In this document: positions 1 through 8,757 of the stretch, piece after piece
Numbering within the stretch: position 1 is the first letter of the stretch
Layout: every line of letters begins with the position of its first letter
Source of the DNA: Accumulibacter sp003538495
Lineage (GTDB): Bacteria > Pseudomonadota > Gammaproteobacteria > Burkholderiales > Rhodocyclaceae
DNA: 64,000 nt
Direction: 5' to 3'
NCBI RefSeq assembly: GCF_029255145.1
Contig: NZ_JAPUVQ010000026.1
Span: forward strand, 1-64,000
The notes under the pieces: generated by a model
What the model was told of the DNA's origin: nothing
The model's database searches: none
What the model saw: only the letters and a program-made list of their open reading frames with translations
Program-made: the position numbers and the translations under genes

Positions 1-909
1 CATATAAAATTTTACATCCGTATCAAGGGGATACATACTTTGCCTTGTGCTCGCCTGACGCGCAACCGGTTTCTGGGTCCGCCGATCAATTTATGTCAAT
101 GGCGCGTTACGTTGAGAGCATTGGGAGCCAATGCCCTTGCATCCAGCATCGTCCTCGTCTGCCGCCAACGATCAACCGACGCCCCCAGTATTTCGCGCCG
201 CGAGTTTCTACGCGAGTTGAAAGACGAACTCACCGAAGCAGTCGAGGTGATGATCGGCGGCGCCGAAGGCCTCTCGCCCGTTGCTCCTGTCGATCTGGCT
301 CAGGCCGTCATCGGCCCCGGGATGGCGATTTTCTCCAAGCATTCTGCGGTACTCGAAGCCGACGGCAGTCCGATGACCGTCCATTCGGCGCTGATGGCTA
401 TCAACAGAATGCTCATCGAAGGCGGCGACGACTTCGAGGGCGATACACAGTTCTGCCTGAGCTGGTTCGATCAGTTGGGTTGGGCCGCTGGCGAGTTCGG
501 TCAGGCCGATGTGTTGGCCCGCGCCAAGGGTACCAGCGTCGATAGCGTGCGCGACGCTGGCGTGGTGGAAGCGGGTAGCGGCAAGGTGCGACTGCTGAAG
601 CCCGCCGAATACCCCGCCGACTGGGACCCGAAGGAAGACAACCGAACACCGGTATGGGAAGCCTTGCACCAGATGATTCGCGCCTTGCAGTCACAGAGCG
701 AGTCGGCAGCGGGAGCGTTGCTGGCGCACATGCCGGAGCGGGCGGAGCCCATTCGCAACCTGGCCTATCGCCTCTATACCCTATGCGAACGTAAAGGCTG
801 GACCGATGAAGCGCGTGGCTACAACGAACTCATCACTTCCTGGCTGGGCATCGAAGCTGCTTCGCATGAATCTGGTCACATCGGTTCGCAGGCGAAGCTG
901 GATATTTGA
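1..909 (+). CDS. DUF1156-family DNA methyltransferase, C-terminal part
   Basis: The reading frame is open from the window edge to a stop at 909, so only the last ~300 codons are visible. From the motif GANALASSIVLVCR (about residue 50) onward it matches my memory of the C-terminal region of antiphage-associated DUF1156 adenine-specific methyltransferases, including DLAQAVIGPGMAIF, EADGSPMTV, DDWDP-like and YRLYTLCERKGW motifs. The catalytic NPPY-type domain would lie upstream, outside the window. The first ~45 residues match the family less well, so an upstream frameshift or rearrangement is possible. A TTG at 40 could serve as a start but need not. The next gene begins 11 bp downstream, which suggests one operon. 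Family identity is fairly sure; methylation specificity cannot be seen. Confidence 0.75.
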   Translation, partial: HIKFYIRIKGIHTLPCARLTRNRFLGPPINLCQWRVTLRALGANALASSIVLVCRQRSTDAPSISRREFLRELKDELTEAVEVMIGGAEGLSPVAPVDLAQAVIGPGMAIFSKHSAVLEADGSPMTVHSALMAINRMLIEGGDDFEGDTQFCLSWFDQLGWAAGEFGQADVLARAKGTSVDSVRDAGVVEAGSGKVRLLKPAEYPADWDPKEDNRTPVWEALHQMIRALQSQSESAAGALLAHMPERAEPIRNLAYRLYTLCERKGWTDEARGYNELITSWLGIEAASHESGHIGSQAKLDI

Positions 910-920
910 GGAGCAAAGCC

Positions 921-2084
921 ATGCTCAATCAACTGCACATCAAGCATTTCACCGTTTTTCAGGATGCCCGTTTCGAGTTCTCACCCGGACTGAATGTCAT
1001 CATCGGGGATAACGGCACCGGCAAGACCCATCTGTTGAAACTGGGCTACCTCTTTTGCCGCGCATGGCCGGATTTGATGGGCAGCCAAGCCAGTCTTGGC
1101 AAGAAGCGGGTCGAGTCATACCTGGAGGAACGGCTGGAGCGTATTTTCCGCATCCGCAACCTCGCCAGTCTGGTCAGCCAGGGCCACTGGAACGGTGCTT
1201 CGATCATCGCCGATGTCGGGGGCCATATCCCAACGCTTCAAATACGGATGTCGACCGAGCAGCCCTTTGCCTCGCCTGGACTGGCAGAGGAAATGCCATG
1301 GGAAATCCGCTTGAAGCGTCCGAAGGATCAAGCCGCCAGTATTGAGGTGGTGCAGGCACCGGGTCAGCCACAAGGGAAATCGCTTGAACTGGTTCAACTT
1401 CCCGAGAATGCTGCCAGGAATGCCTTTGTTCCACGACCAATTTTTCTGCCCAGCAAGGAAATCGTGTCAATGTTCAACGGGCTGGTTGGCCTGTTCGACA
1501 AATATCGCGACTTTCCACTCGATGAGACCTATCGCGACCTGGCCGTCGCCTTGTCGTCACTCGAACCCAGTGAACCGTCGCCGCTGCTTGCGGGCGTGGT
1601 GCAGCAAATTCAGCAACTGCTTGGTGGCGACTTGAAGCTGGAAGACAACGATCTGGTGTTTGTACAAGCCAGCGGTTCGCGGCTGGAATCGCAATTGCTC
1701 GCCGAGGGGCATCGCAAGCTGGCGCTGCTGATCTACCTGATTCGTTACGGCCTGATCGAACGGGGTAGTTCGCTGTTCTGGGACGAGCCCGACAGCAACC
1801 TCCACCCGGCAGCCATCCGATTGCTGGCCGAGGCCATCTGCACACTGGTGCGACAAGGCGTACAGATCATCCTGGCGACGCACAGCCTGTTCCTGCTGCG
1901 CGAGTTCGAAATCCTGCTGCGCACGCCAGACAGCCCCCCACTGCCGACGAAGTATTTTGCCCTTGGACTCGGCAAGCACGGCGTGACCGTCAGCATGGGC
2001 GACGACAGTGCGGCAGTCGGCCCCTTGCTGCTGCTGGATGAAGACCTGGCGCAGTCCGACCGATATTTCGAGACGCTGGAATGA
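921..2084 (+). CDS. AAA/RecF-OLD-like ATPase of the DUF1156-DUF499 module
   Basis: This 387-aa ABC/SMC-type ATPase has an N-terminal RecF-like strand pattern (LHIKHFTVFQDARFEFSPG), Walker A GDNGTGKT at residues ~29-36, Walker B LFWDEPDSNLHP near 284-295 and a downstream ATHSLF switch histidine near 319. No TOPRIM nuclease domain follows, so it resembles the stand-alone AAA_21/RecF class rather than full OLD nucleases. I chose the ATG at 921 because GAGGAG lies 7 bp upstream; a TTG at 906 is the longer alternative. It overlaps the next gene by ATGA (2081-2084), which implies translational coupling. It probably powers or gates the nuclease-like partner in a defence complex; that is inference from context. 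Confidence 0.75.
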   Translation: MLNQLHIKHFTVFQDARFEFSPGLNVIIGDNGTGKTHLLKLGYLFCRAWPDLMGSQASLGKKRVESYLEERLERIFRIRNLASLVSQGHWNGASIIADVGGHIPTLQIRMSTEQPFASPGLAEEMPWEIRLKRPKDQAASIEVVQAPGQPQGKSLELVQLPENAARNAFVPRPIFLPSKEIVSMFNGLVGLFDKYRDFPLDETYRDLAVALSSLEPSEPSPLLAGVVQQIQQLLGGDLKLEDNDLVFVQASGSRLESQLLAEGHRKLALLIYLIRYGLIERGSSLFWDEPDSNLHPAAIRLLAEAICTLVRQGVQIILATHSLFLLREFEILLRTPDSPPLPTKYFALGLGKHGVTVSMGDDSAAVGPLLLLDEDLAQSDRYFETLE

Positions 2085-2629
2085 CCAGTGCTGCGCCCCT
2101 TGCCGTGGAGGTCGACGGCCAGCGCTTCACCTTTGCAGGCGGATGGCGCGTGCTCAAGTACGACGATTCCCGCTTTCATCGCAATCAGTTCCAGTCCTTT
2201 GCGGGCGGATCAAAAGCCGTCGATGCGGTCGCCCTTTCACCCGCAGGCGAGTGCTGGTTGATCGAGGTAAAGGATTACCGGAGAAATCGGCGCAGCAAGG
2301 CCGGCTCCGTGTTTTCGGAGGTCGCGGGCAAGGTTCGGGCGACGCTGGCTGGCCTGGCGACGGCACGTCTTCGGGCCAACGACCCTGATGAGCGCGATTT
2401 CTGCCAACACGCGATGTGCGCGAATGTGCTGCGTATCGCACTGCATTTGGACCAGCCGGACCATCCCTCACGCTTGTTCAAGCAGGTTATCGACCCACGA
2501 ACGGCGGTGGCGCAGTTGCGCCACGAACTGCACGCAGTCGATCCCCATGCGCTTTGCTATGGGAGCGGTATCGCGATCGCCCGCTTGCCCTGGCGGGTCG
2601 AACCCGCGCCCACGAGAGAACAACAATGA
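2081..2629 (+). CDS. putative PD-(D/E)XK nuclease-like protein
   Basis: This 182-aa protein has no family name I can assign. It carries a plausible PD-(D/E)XK core: D48 in KAVDAVAL, then a hydrophobic strand ending in LIEVKDYR, giving E62-x-K64. The order D-(14)-E-x-K, with a strand before ExK, is typical of restriction-like nucleases. It sits between the ATPase and the DUF499 gene with 4-bp ATGA overlaps at both ends (2081-2084 and 2626-2629), so the three are almost certainly made together. A nuclease effector role is inference; the remaining helical part (residues 75-182) shows no motif. Confidence 0.55.
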   Translation: MTSAAPLAVEVDGQRFTFAGGWRVLKYDDSRFHRNQFQSFAGGSKAVDAVALSPAGECWLIEVKDYRRNRRSKAGSVFSEVAGKVRATLAGLATARLRANDPDERDFCQHAMCANVLRIALHLDQPDHPSRLFKQVIDPRTAVAQLRHELHAVDPHALCYGSGIAIARLPWRVEPAPTREQQ

Positions 2630-5469
2630 GCCTGAAGCCATGGCGTGAAGTCGCCATTCCTCACGAGGATGTGTTGCGCGGCACTTTCCAACAAGCCGAG
2701 TTCGCTGCGGACATCACCCGTGTGCATCAGGGCACGGCGACGGCTGAGTATCAGAACCCCGCGCTCTTTTTCGAGCGCACTTTCATCACCGAAGGCATGC
2801 GGCTCTTGCTCGATTCAGTGGTCAAGCGGCTGACGGGACGCGGCGGCGATCCCGTTATCCAGTTGCAGACCGCATTCGGCGGCGGCAAGACGCACACCCT
2901 GCTGGCCGTCTATCATTTGGCCAAGGGTGAACAGCCGGCAAGCCAGTTGCAGGGTATTCCACCGATTCTCGACATGGCCGCTATCACCGAATTGCCGCAG
3001 GCGCGTATCGTAGTGATCGATGGCATTCGCCTGTCGCCCAGCCAGCCAAAGCAACGCGGCGGCGTGCTGGTGCATACCCTGTGGGGGGAACTCGCGTGGC
3101 AGATCGGCGGAGAAGCCGCTTACACTCGCGTCAGGGATTCTGATCTGTCGGGCACCTCGCCCGGCAAGGAAGTGCTGACCCAACTGATCGCCGATCATGC
3201 CCCGTGCGTGATCCTGGTCGATGAACTGGTGGCTTACGTCCGTCAGTTCGAGGAGGGCAAGTCTTTTACCGGCGGCACCTACGACTCGAATCTCTCGTTC
3301 GTCCAGGCACTGACCGAGGCGATGAAAGCGGTACCCACTGCTGTGTTGCTGGCCTCGTTACCGGAATCCGACAAGGAAGCCGGCAGCCAGAAAGGGATCA
3401 ACGCCCTGGCGGCACTCTCTCATTATTTCGGCCGTGTGCAGGCCCTGTGGAAGCCGGTGGCAGCCGAGGAAGCCTTCGAGATCGTTCGCCGTCGTCTGTT
3501 CACCGCCATCAACGACCGGCTGGCCGCAGAGGCGGTGTGCCGGGCCTACGCCGATCTCTACATCGCCCATGGTGGTGAGTTCCCGGCCGAGACGCAGGAC
3601 AGCCATTACTTCACGCGCTTGCAGCAGGCGTATCCGCTGCATCCCGAAGTGTTCGACCGGCTCTATGAAGACTGGTCGTCGCTCGACAACTTCCAGCGCA
3701 CGCGTGGCGTGTTGAAGCTGATGGCCAAGGTGATCCACCGGCTGTGGAAGGACAACAACAACGACCTCCTGATCCAGCCAGCCAGTCTGCCGCTGTACGA
3801 CGCAGACGTGCGCAATGAGTCGATCTACTACCTGGCGCAGGGATGGGACCCGGTCGTTGAAAAAGACATCGACGGCGAGCGGGCGGCGACCACCGACCTC
3901 GATACGACGCGACCGATCTTCGGTGCCATTCATGCCTGCCGGCGATTGGCGCGCTCGATCTTCCTGGGCAGTGCGCCCGATGCCGGCAATGTCGGCGGGG
4001 CCAAGCATCATCGCGGGCTGGAACAGGAGCGTCTGCTGCTGGCGTGTGCGCAGCCGGGGCAGGTGCTTGGCCACTACAAGGATGCGCTGCGCGCCATCGT
4101 CGACAAGCTGCAATACCTCAACAGCGCGAACTGCCGCTACTGGTTCGATACCCGCCCCAACCTGCGGCGCGAAATGGAGGACAGAAAACGCCGGTTCAAC
4201 GACAAGGAGGATGTTTTTCCGTTCGTTCGCGACAAGCTGCGCTTCGCATCCGGCGTTTTCGGCGGCGTCCACGTGTTCACCAACAGTGGCGACATTCCCG
4301 ACGACTGGTCCTTGCGCCTGGTGTTATTGGCCCCCGATGCACCCTTCAGCCGCTCGGGGCAGACCGCGGCGGCCGCCCTCATGCGAGCCACCGAGATTCT
4401 GAAAAACCGTGGCGATCAGCCGCGCCAGAAACAGAACCGGCTGGTCTTCATGGCCGCTGATGTCGATACCGTCAGCCGCCTCAAAGACCAGGTGCGCTCG
4501 GTGCTGGCCTGGCAATCCATCGTTTCTGACGTGAAGGAAGGCCGGCTCAACCTCGATATGCTGCAAGGAAAGCAGGCCAGCAAGAGCCTTGAAGAAGCCA
4601 AGGGCGCGCTTGATCGGATGGTTCGGGAAAGCTACAAATGGCTGCTCGTGCCGATGCAGGTGGCCAAGCCGGGTAAAGGAATTTCCGACATCTCGTGGGA
4701 ACACTTCCAGATCAATCCGGCCACGATCAACCGGATGCAGGAGATCGAACAGGTCTTGAAGGACAACGAACTCTTGATCGGCGACTGGGCACCGATTCAT
4801 CTCTCGAAACTGCTTAAAACGTGGTTCTGGAAAGACGACACGCCGGCCGTTGGCGCACTGGACATCTGGTACAAGACCTGTGCCTATCTCTACCTGCCAC
4901 GCCTGCTGGATTCGAATGTCTTGCGGCTGACGCTGGCTGCCGGGGCAGTTTCGCGTGATTTCTTCGGCCTGGCGTATGGCCGCGAGGGCGAGCGTTATCT
5001 AGGTTTCCAGTACGGAACACCGACGACGCCTATCCTCGACGACTCACTCCTGCTGGTCGAGCCCAAGGCAGCGGAAGCGTTCGCCAAGGTGCTGCAGGCC
5101 GAGGAAGCGGCGCGGAACGCGGCGATTGCGATTCAGGTCGGCGGTCATGCTGTACTGACGACCGGCACAAACACTCCGTCGCGCGGCATGGAAACGCCGG
5201 TTGGTCCCGGCTATACGCCAGAGCCGCCGAAAGCGGCGAAGCGGCGCTTGTTTTTTGGCACGGTCGAACTGAACCCGCTGCAGCCCAAGCCGCAATTCGG
5301 TGATGTCGTCGATGAGATCGTCATGCTGCTCAACCGATCTGATGTTCGCTTGAAGATTTCGGTCGAGATTCAGGCGGAGTGTGAAAATGGTTTCGACGAG
5401 GGCATCCAGAGAGCAGTGCGCGAAAACTGCAATCAGTTGAAGTTCAAGAATGGTGGGTTTGAGGACTGA
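2626..5469 (+). CDS. DUF499 domain-containing ATPase (antiphage-associated)
   Basis: This large 947-aa protein begins MSLKPWREVAIPHEDV and has the DUF499 P-loop TAFGGGKTH at about residues 82-90 and a Walker B-like strand CVILVDELVAYV near 194-205. The start at ATG 2626 overlaps the previous stop; the frame is open further upstream, but that stretch reads through the preceding gene. DUF499 proteins are large ATPases usually encoded with a DUF1156 methyltransferase, and often with a DUF3780 protein and a PLD-type helicase/nuclease, in predicted restriction-like systems. No such partners follow here before the unrelated genes after 5470, so this is either a reduced set or one whose other members lie left of the window. 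Confidence 0.85.
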   Translation: MSLKPWREVAIPHEDVLRGTFQQAEFAADITRVHQGTATAEYQNPALFFERTFITEGMRLLLDSVVKRLTGRGGDPVIQLQTAFGGGKTHTLLAVYHLAKGEQPASQLQGIPPILDMAAITELPQARIVVIDGIRLSPSQPKQRGGVLVHTLWGELAWQIGGEAAYTRVRDSDLSGTSPGKEVLTQLIADHAPCVILVDELVAYVRQFEEGKSFTGGTYDSNLSFVQALTEAMKAVPTAVLLASLPESDKEAGSQKGINALAALSHYFGRVQALWKPVAAEEAFEIVRRRLFTAINDRLAAEAVCRAYADLYIAHGGEFPAETQDSHYFTRLQQAYPLHPEVFDRLYEDWSSLDNFQRTRGVLKLMAKVIHRLWKDNNNDLLIQPASLPLYDADVRNESIYYLAQGWDPVVEKDIDGERAATTDLDTTRPIFGAIHACRRLARSIFLGSAPDAGNVGGAKHHRGLEQERLLLACAQPGQVLGHYKDALRAIVDKLQYLNSANCRYWFDTRPNLRREMEDRKRRFNDKEDVFPFVRDKLRFASGVFGGVHVFTNSGDIPDDWSLRLVLLAPDAPFSRSGQTAAAALMRATEILKNRGDQPRQKQNRLVFMAADVDTVSRLKDQVRSVLAWQSIVSDVKEGRLNLDMLQGKQASKSLEEAKGALDRMVRESYKWLLVPMQVAKPGKGISDISWEHFQINPATINRMQEIEQVLKDNELLIGDWAPIHLSKLLKTWFWKDDTPAVGALDIWYKTCAYLYLPRLLDSNVLRLTLAAGAVSRDFFGLAYGREGERYLGFQYGTPTTPILDDSLLLVEPKAAEAFAKVLQAEEAARNAAIAIQVGGHAVLTTGTNTPSRGMETPVGPGYTPEPPKAAKRRLFFGTVELNPLQPKPQFGDVVDEIVMLLNRSDVRLKISVEIQAECENGFDEGIQRAVRENCNQLKFKNGGFED

Positions 5470-5722
5470 CACTATTGCCGCCCTTCCACGTCGTTCCGAA
5501 AGATCTACCGCGGGTAGTCATTTGCGGCGGCACTATGCCAATTTGCAAAATTGTCCAGACCGAGGCGGGGCATAGTTCCGGAAGCACGCGGCGGCCAGCA
5601 ATCTGGCGTGCCCAGAGGTCTTGCGACCCGGCAATCAGGGTTCCGCATTCGCTGGATTCGGGCGACGACGCTCAAGCCGGGTTGAACGGAGCGTGTGCCA
5701 CTTGTGATTTCAGCACGAAAGA
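5470..5722. other. non-coding gap after the DUF499 gene
   Basis: I see no convincing gene or terminator hairpin here. The gap leads into the LexA-type operators at 5723-5760. The absence of DUF3780 or PLD-helicase coding sequence marks the right edge of the defence module. Confidence 0.5.
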
Positions 5723-5760
5723 CTGTACATCCATACATAAAAAACTGTACAAATATACAG
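5723..5760 (+). promoter_or_regulatory. tandem LexA (SOS) operators
   Basis: Two sites lie side by side. 5745-5760 reads CTGTACAAATATACAG, a perfect CTG-N10-CAG match to the LexA box of gamma- and betaproteobacteria. 5723-5738 reads CTGTACATCCATACAT, CTG-N10-CAT with one mismatch in the right half. They are 6 bp apart in an AT-rich stretch of otherwise GC-rich DNA and sit 70-107 bp upstream of the small ORF at 5830, so SOS control of that ORF is likely. Confidence 0.75.
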
Positions 5761-5829
5761 ATATCAGGTAGTCTTGCCCTCGTCGCAGTGGATTTCGTTC
5801 AATTGATCTCGACGGAGGAGTTACTTGCC

Positions 5830-6009
5830 ATGAATCGCATTCAGAAGTGGTTTGAGCAGATCGCAGGGGTTGGCCTGGTGGAACGTCATCGCTGGGCGCT
5901 GGCCCAGGAGGTCTTTGGTGCGCCGCGGGTGGATGCTGCGGCCTTGCAGAAACCTGCCTGCTGGCGGAGAAAATCCCGCAGCCGCGCCGTGCAGCGCTGG
6001 CTTGGCTGA
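5830..6009 (+). CDS. small SOS-controlled ORF, unknown function
   Basis: This 59-aa ORF (MNRIQKWFEQIAGVGLVERH...) has a strong ribosome binding site, GGAGGAG at 5814-5820, 9 bp before the ATG. The tandem LexA boxes lie upstream. I do not recognise the protein: it has an amphipathic start, then a basic tail rich in Arg and Trp. It may be a genuine small damage-induced protein, or the 5' end of a longer SOS gene that has decayed, since the following 180 bp hold no continuation that I can see. It converges with the HDOD gene. Confidence 0.4.
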   Translation: MNRIQKWFEQIAGVGLVERHRWALAQEVFGAPRVDAAALQKPACWRRKSRSRAVQRWLG

Positions 6010-6193
6010 AAGTCACCCGCGGCCGGGCGGGGCGCGGCGGGGGCCATGCGCGCCGACACTGGTCCGGTCGGGAGCATCGCTCTGGCGGCGCTGTCTTCCC
6101 GTATTTGACGGCCGGATCGGTGCCAGCCACCACGAATCGGTACCAACCGCCATCAATCGCCGGTGCGAGGCTGACGACCGCTGGCTCTCGCGC

Positions 6194-7093
6194 TTACGGC
6201 CGCCAGAACCTTCCTTCGGCAGCCCTGGTGTCCTGCTTCACCAGTCCGGGAAGGAGCTCCGGCGGCAGTTGCAGGCGTTCGAGCAGCGTTTCGCGGCTGA
6301 TGTTCAACAGGGTCTGGATGGCCGCGAAGTCGTCGGGGATGGCTTCGTCGGTCCAGCCGTCGATCGAGTGACGCGCCAGGTTGACCGCCAGCCTGACGTT
6401 CTGGACGCGCGGCAGATGCGCGCTGCTGCTGTCCATCAGCGTGGTCAGCAAGTCGGGCAGGTGCCACTCCCGGCAAAGCGCCAGTTGCAGCTCGGCCAGC
6501 GGAAAACCGAGGACTTCCCGCTGCACGCCGCCGCTGCGCAGCGCCCGGTCTGACTGCAGCCGGGAACGGATGTCGATCGCCAGTTCGGGCGCGAAGCACC
6601 ACAGCAGGATCTCGGCGAGGTCGCTGAGCAGCGCCGCCAGCGCCACTTCCTCGACGTTCATGTCGTGCCGGGCGAAGGCCCAGTCGTGTGCGTAGCGCGA
6701 CGCGCGCTGGGTGCGCAGGATGACCTGCAGCACGCCGAGCAGCGCTTGCGGCTTGCGGCCGAGCGTCGCCTCGATGGTCTGCGGGTTCTCGAACTTGCGG
6801 AAGAATGGCTCGACGCCAAGCATCATCACCGCGCTGGCGATGTTGGTGATGTCGCTGCGCAGGCGCTTGCTGCCGAAGGACTGGATATAGGCCAGGACGC
6901 GGATCGCCAGCAGCGGATCCTGCAGCACGATGTCGGTGATGTCGCGGCCGGTGACCCGGTCGATGTTCTGGCGCGCTTCGTCGAGGCGACGGGCCGTCTG
7001 GCGCAGGACCGGCATTTCGGCGCTGCCGAACAGCTTCAGCCAGGCTGCGAGGTCTGCTGGCGCTGGCGGGCGTGGCGGTTGCGTATCGAGCAT
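6194..7093 (-). CDS. HDOD domain-containing protein
   Basis: This 299-aa protein starts at MLDTQPPRPPAP. Its central part (SAEMPVLRQTARRL, ILQDPLLAIRVLAYIQS-like, ITNIASAVMMLGVEPFF, LLSDLAEILLWCF) follows the HDOD fold, a catalytically inactive relative of HD phosphohydrolases used in bacterial signalling and stress regulation. The stretch YAHDWAFARHDMNVEEVALAALLSDLAE is the HDOD-typical region where an HD pair would sit. No output domain is fused. The ATG at 7093 was chosen over an upstream extension to 7378, which is low-complexity and overlaps the next gene. Confidence 0.75.
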   Translation of the reverse strand: MLDTQPPRPPAPADLAAWLKLFGSAEMPVLRQTARRLDEARQNIDRVTGRDITDIVLQDPLLAIRVLAYIQSFGSKRLRSDITNIASAVMMLGVEPFFRKFENPQTIEATLGRKPQALLGVLQVILRTQRASRYAHDWAFARHDMNVEEVALAALLSDLAEILLWCFAPELAIDIRSRLQSDRALRSGGVQREVLGFPLAELQLALCREWHLPDLLTTLMDSSSAHLPRVQNVRLAVNLARHSIDGWTDEAIPDDFAAIQTLLNISRETLLERLQLPPELLPGLVKQDTRAAEGRFWRP

Positions 7094-7220
7094 TGAGTTC
7101 GCCTTGGACAGGGCTGTCAGACCGGCGCACCGGGCAAGCGAGTCCTTGCCGGGGCGCACCCGGATTACAGCCCGATGGTAATCGCAGCGTGGCGACCCTG
7201 CAAGCGCGCCCGCGCGCGGC

Positions 7221-8630
7221 TCAGAAGCGCTCGTCTTCGCGCAGGTAGCGCCACTGTCCCGGCGGCAGCTTGCCGAGCGAGACGCTGCCGATGCGAACGC
7301 GCTTGATATCGGTGACCTGCAAGCCGACCAGTTCACACATCCGCGCGATCTGGCCCTTCCGGCCGTCGTGCAGGACAAAGCGCATCTGCTGCTCGCTCAG
7401 CCATGACACCTGCGCGCGCGGCAGCTTGACGTTGTCGAGCGACAGCCCGTGCCGGAGCAGTTCCAGACCGTCGGCTGCCAGTTCGCCCTCGACGCGTACG
7501 TGATACTCCTTCTCCAGGCGCGAATCGCCGCCGGTCAGGCGGCGTGCGACGCTGCCCTCCTGCGTCAGGGCGAGCATTCCGCCCTCGTCGTCGTCGAGCT
7601 TTCCGGCGGTGGTCAGCCCGCGCAGGTGCGAGGCCTGGAAGGTGAAGGAAGTGTGGTCCTCGCTCCAGCGATTGTCGGCACGGATCAAGGTGGCGATTGC
7701 CTGGCGGCCGTCCTCGCCGGCACCATCTTCCGCTTTGCGCGGCCGGTTGAGGATGATCGTGACGGTTTCCGCCGGCTGCCTGTTGGCGCTCTCCTTGATC
7801 CTGATCGTCGCCTTCGGGTTGACGCGCGCGCCAAGCCGGTTGACCACTACGCCGTCCACGCTGACCCAGCCGTTTTCTATCCATTCGTCGGCTTCGCGTC
7901 GCGAGCACTGCGCCATTTGGCTGACCAGTTTCGCCAGCCGCGGCGATTCCTTCGGCAAGCCTCGCGGTGCGCTGGTCGTCGCGTCCGGCGCCTGCGCCAC
8001 CGGCGAAACAGTCCTCGCTGCGGCCGGCGTTGCCGTTCGCCGATCCCGGCGTGCGGGCGACGGATCTGGCCGGGGGCTCGCGGCGGGGCGGCCTGGCGCG
8101 CTGGCTGGCGCCGTCGCCGAGTCGCTTTCCGGGCGCTGCGCCGCAGGAGGCGCGGCGCGGACGCCGGTGCTGCGAGCGATGCCGCGCGGCGGGTAGCTCT
8201 TCCTGGCCGGCTTGTCGGGGCGCTCGGTGGCCGTGCGCCCGCCAGCTAAACGGTCCCTGCCGCCTTCGGCCACCGGGTCGGCGACGGTCAGCGGTGGCTG
8301 CCGCTCGGCTGTCCCGTGCTGCCGCTGTCGCGGCGGCGTCTCGGCTGCCGCTGTCTGGCTGGTGGCCGGGAAGTCGCGCCGGGTCGGCCTGGTCTGACTG
8401 GCGGCCGGATCGCCAGGCTCGCTGGCGAAGCGCTGCGGCTTGCCGGCTGGCCGGCCGGCGGCGCTGCCGGGCGCAGCTGCTGCGGGCGACTTGCCGTCGC
8501 CACGCCAGCTGGCAGCCTGCTTCGACAGCTGCGACTGGCCACGGATCGGCTTGCGTGCCGGCGACCTGGGGTCGTCGACCGCCCCGCCGCGGGCAGGCTT
8601 TTTCGGGAGTTTGAGGGTCGGGGGTGGCAT
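7221..8630 (-). CDS. RsuA/RluB/RluF-family rRNA pseudouridine synthase with long disordered N-terminus
   Basis: This 469-aa protein has a ~215-residue N-terminal extension rich in Pro, Arg, Ala and Ser. An S4 RNA-binding domain follows (PRLAKLVSQMAQCSRREADEWI), then the pseudouridine synthase domain with the catalytic loop GKLDDDEGGML and the closing motif LPPGQWRYL. It would isomerise one uridine of ribosomal RNA. The family loop is normally GRLDxxTxGL; here the Arg is Lys and the Thr is Glu, while the catalytic Asp is kept. The LEKEYHVRVEG segment is closest to RluF-type enzymes, but I cannot fix the target nucleotide. The S4 part also departs from the common RLNKYLA pattern. Confidence 0.75.
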   Translation of the reverse strand: MPPPTLKLPKKPARGGAVDDPRSPARKPIRGQSQLSKQAASWRGDGKSPAAAAPGSAAGRPAGKPQRFASEPGDPAASQTRPTRRDFPATSQTAAAETPPRQRQHGTAERQPPLTVADPVAEGGRDRLAGGRTATERPDKPARKSYPPRGIARSTGVRAAPPAAQRPESDSATAPASAPGRPAASPRPDPSPARRDRRTATPAAARTVSPVAQAPDATTSAPRGLPKESPRLAKLVSQMAQCSRREADEWIENGWVSVDGVVVNRLGARVNPKATIRIKESANRQPAETVTIILNRPRKAEDGAGEDGRQAIATLIRADNRWSEDHTSFTFQASHLRGLTTAGKLDDDEGGMLALTQEGSVARRLTGGDSRLEKEYHVRVEGELAADGLELLRHGLSLDNVKLPRAQVSWLSEQQMRFVLHDGRKGQIARMCELVGLQVTDIKRVRIGSVSLGKLPPGQWRYLREDERF

Positions 8631-8757
8631 GGCCAGGCTTTCGGTTCGATCGGGCGGCTAGTGTACGTGGTGTGCGCGGTGTACGCCATGCAAGTCATCG
8701 GCGCGCCATCCGCGGCAGCGTCTTTGCCCGCCATCGCCGGCAATTCGGCGCAGGGCG

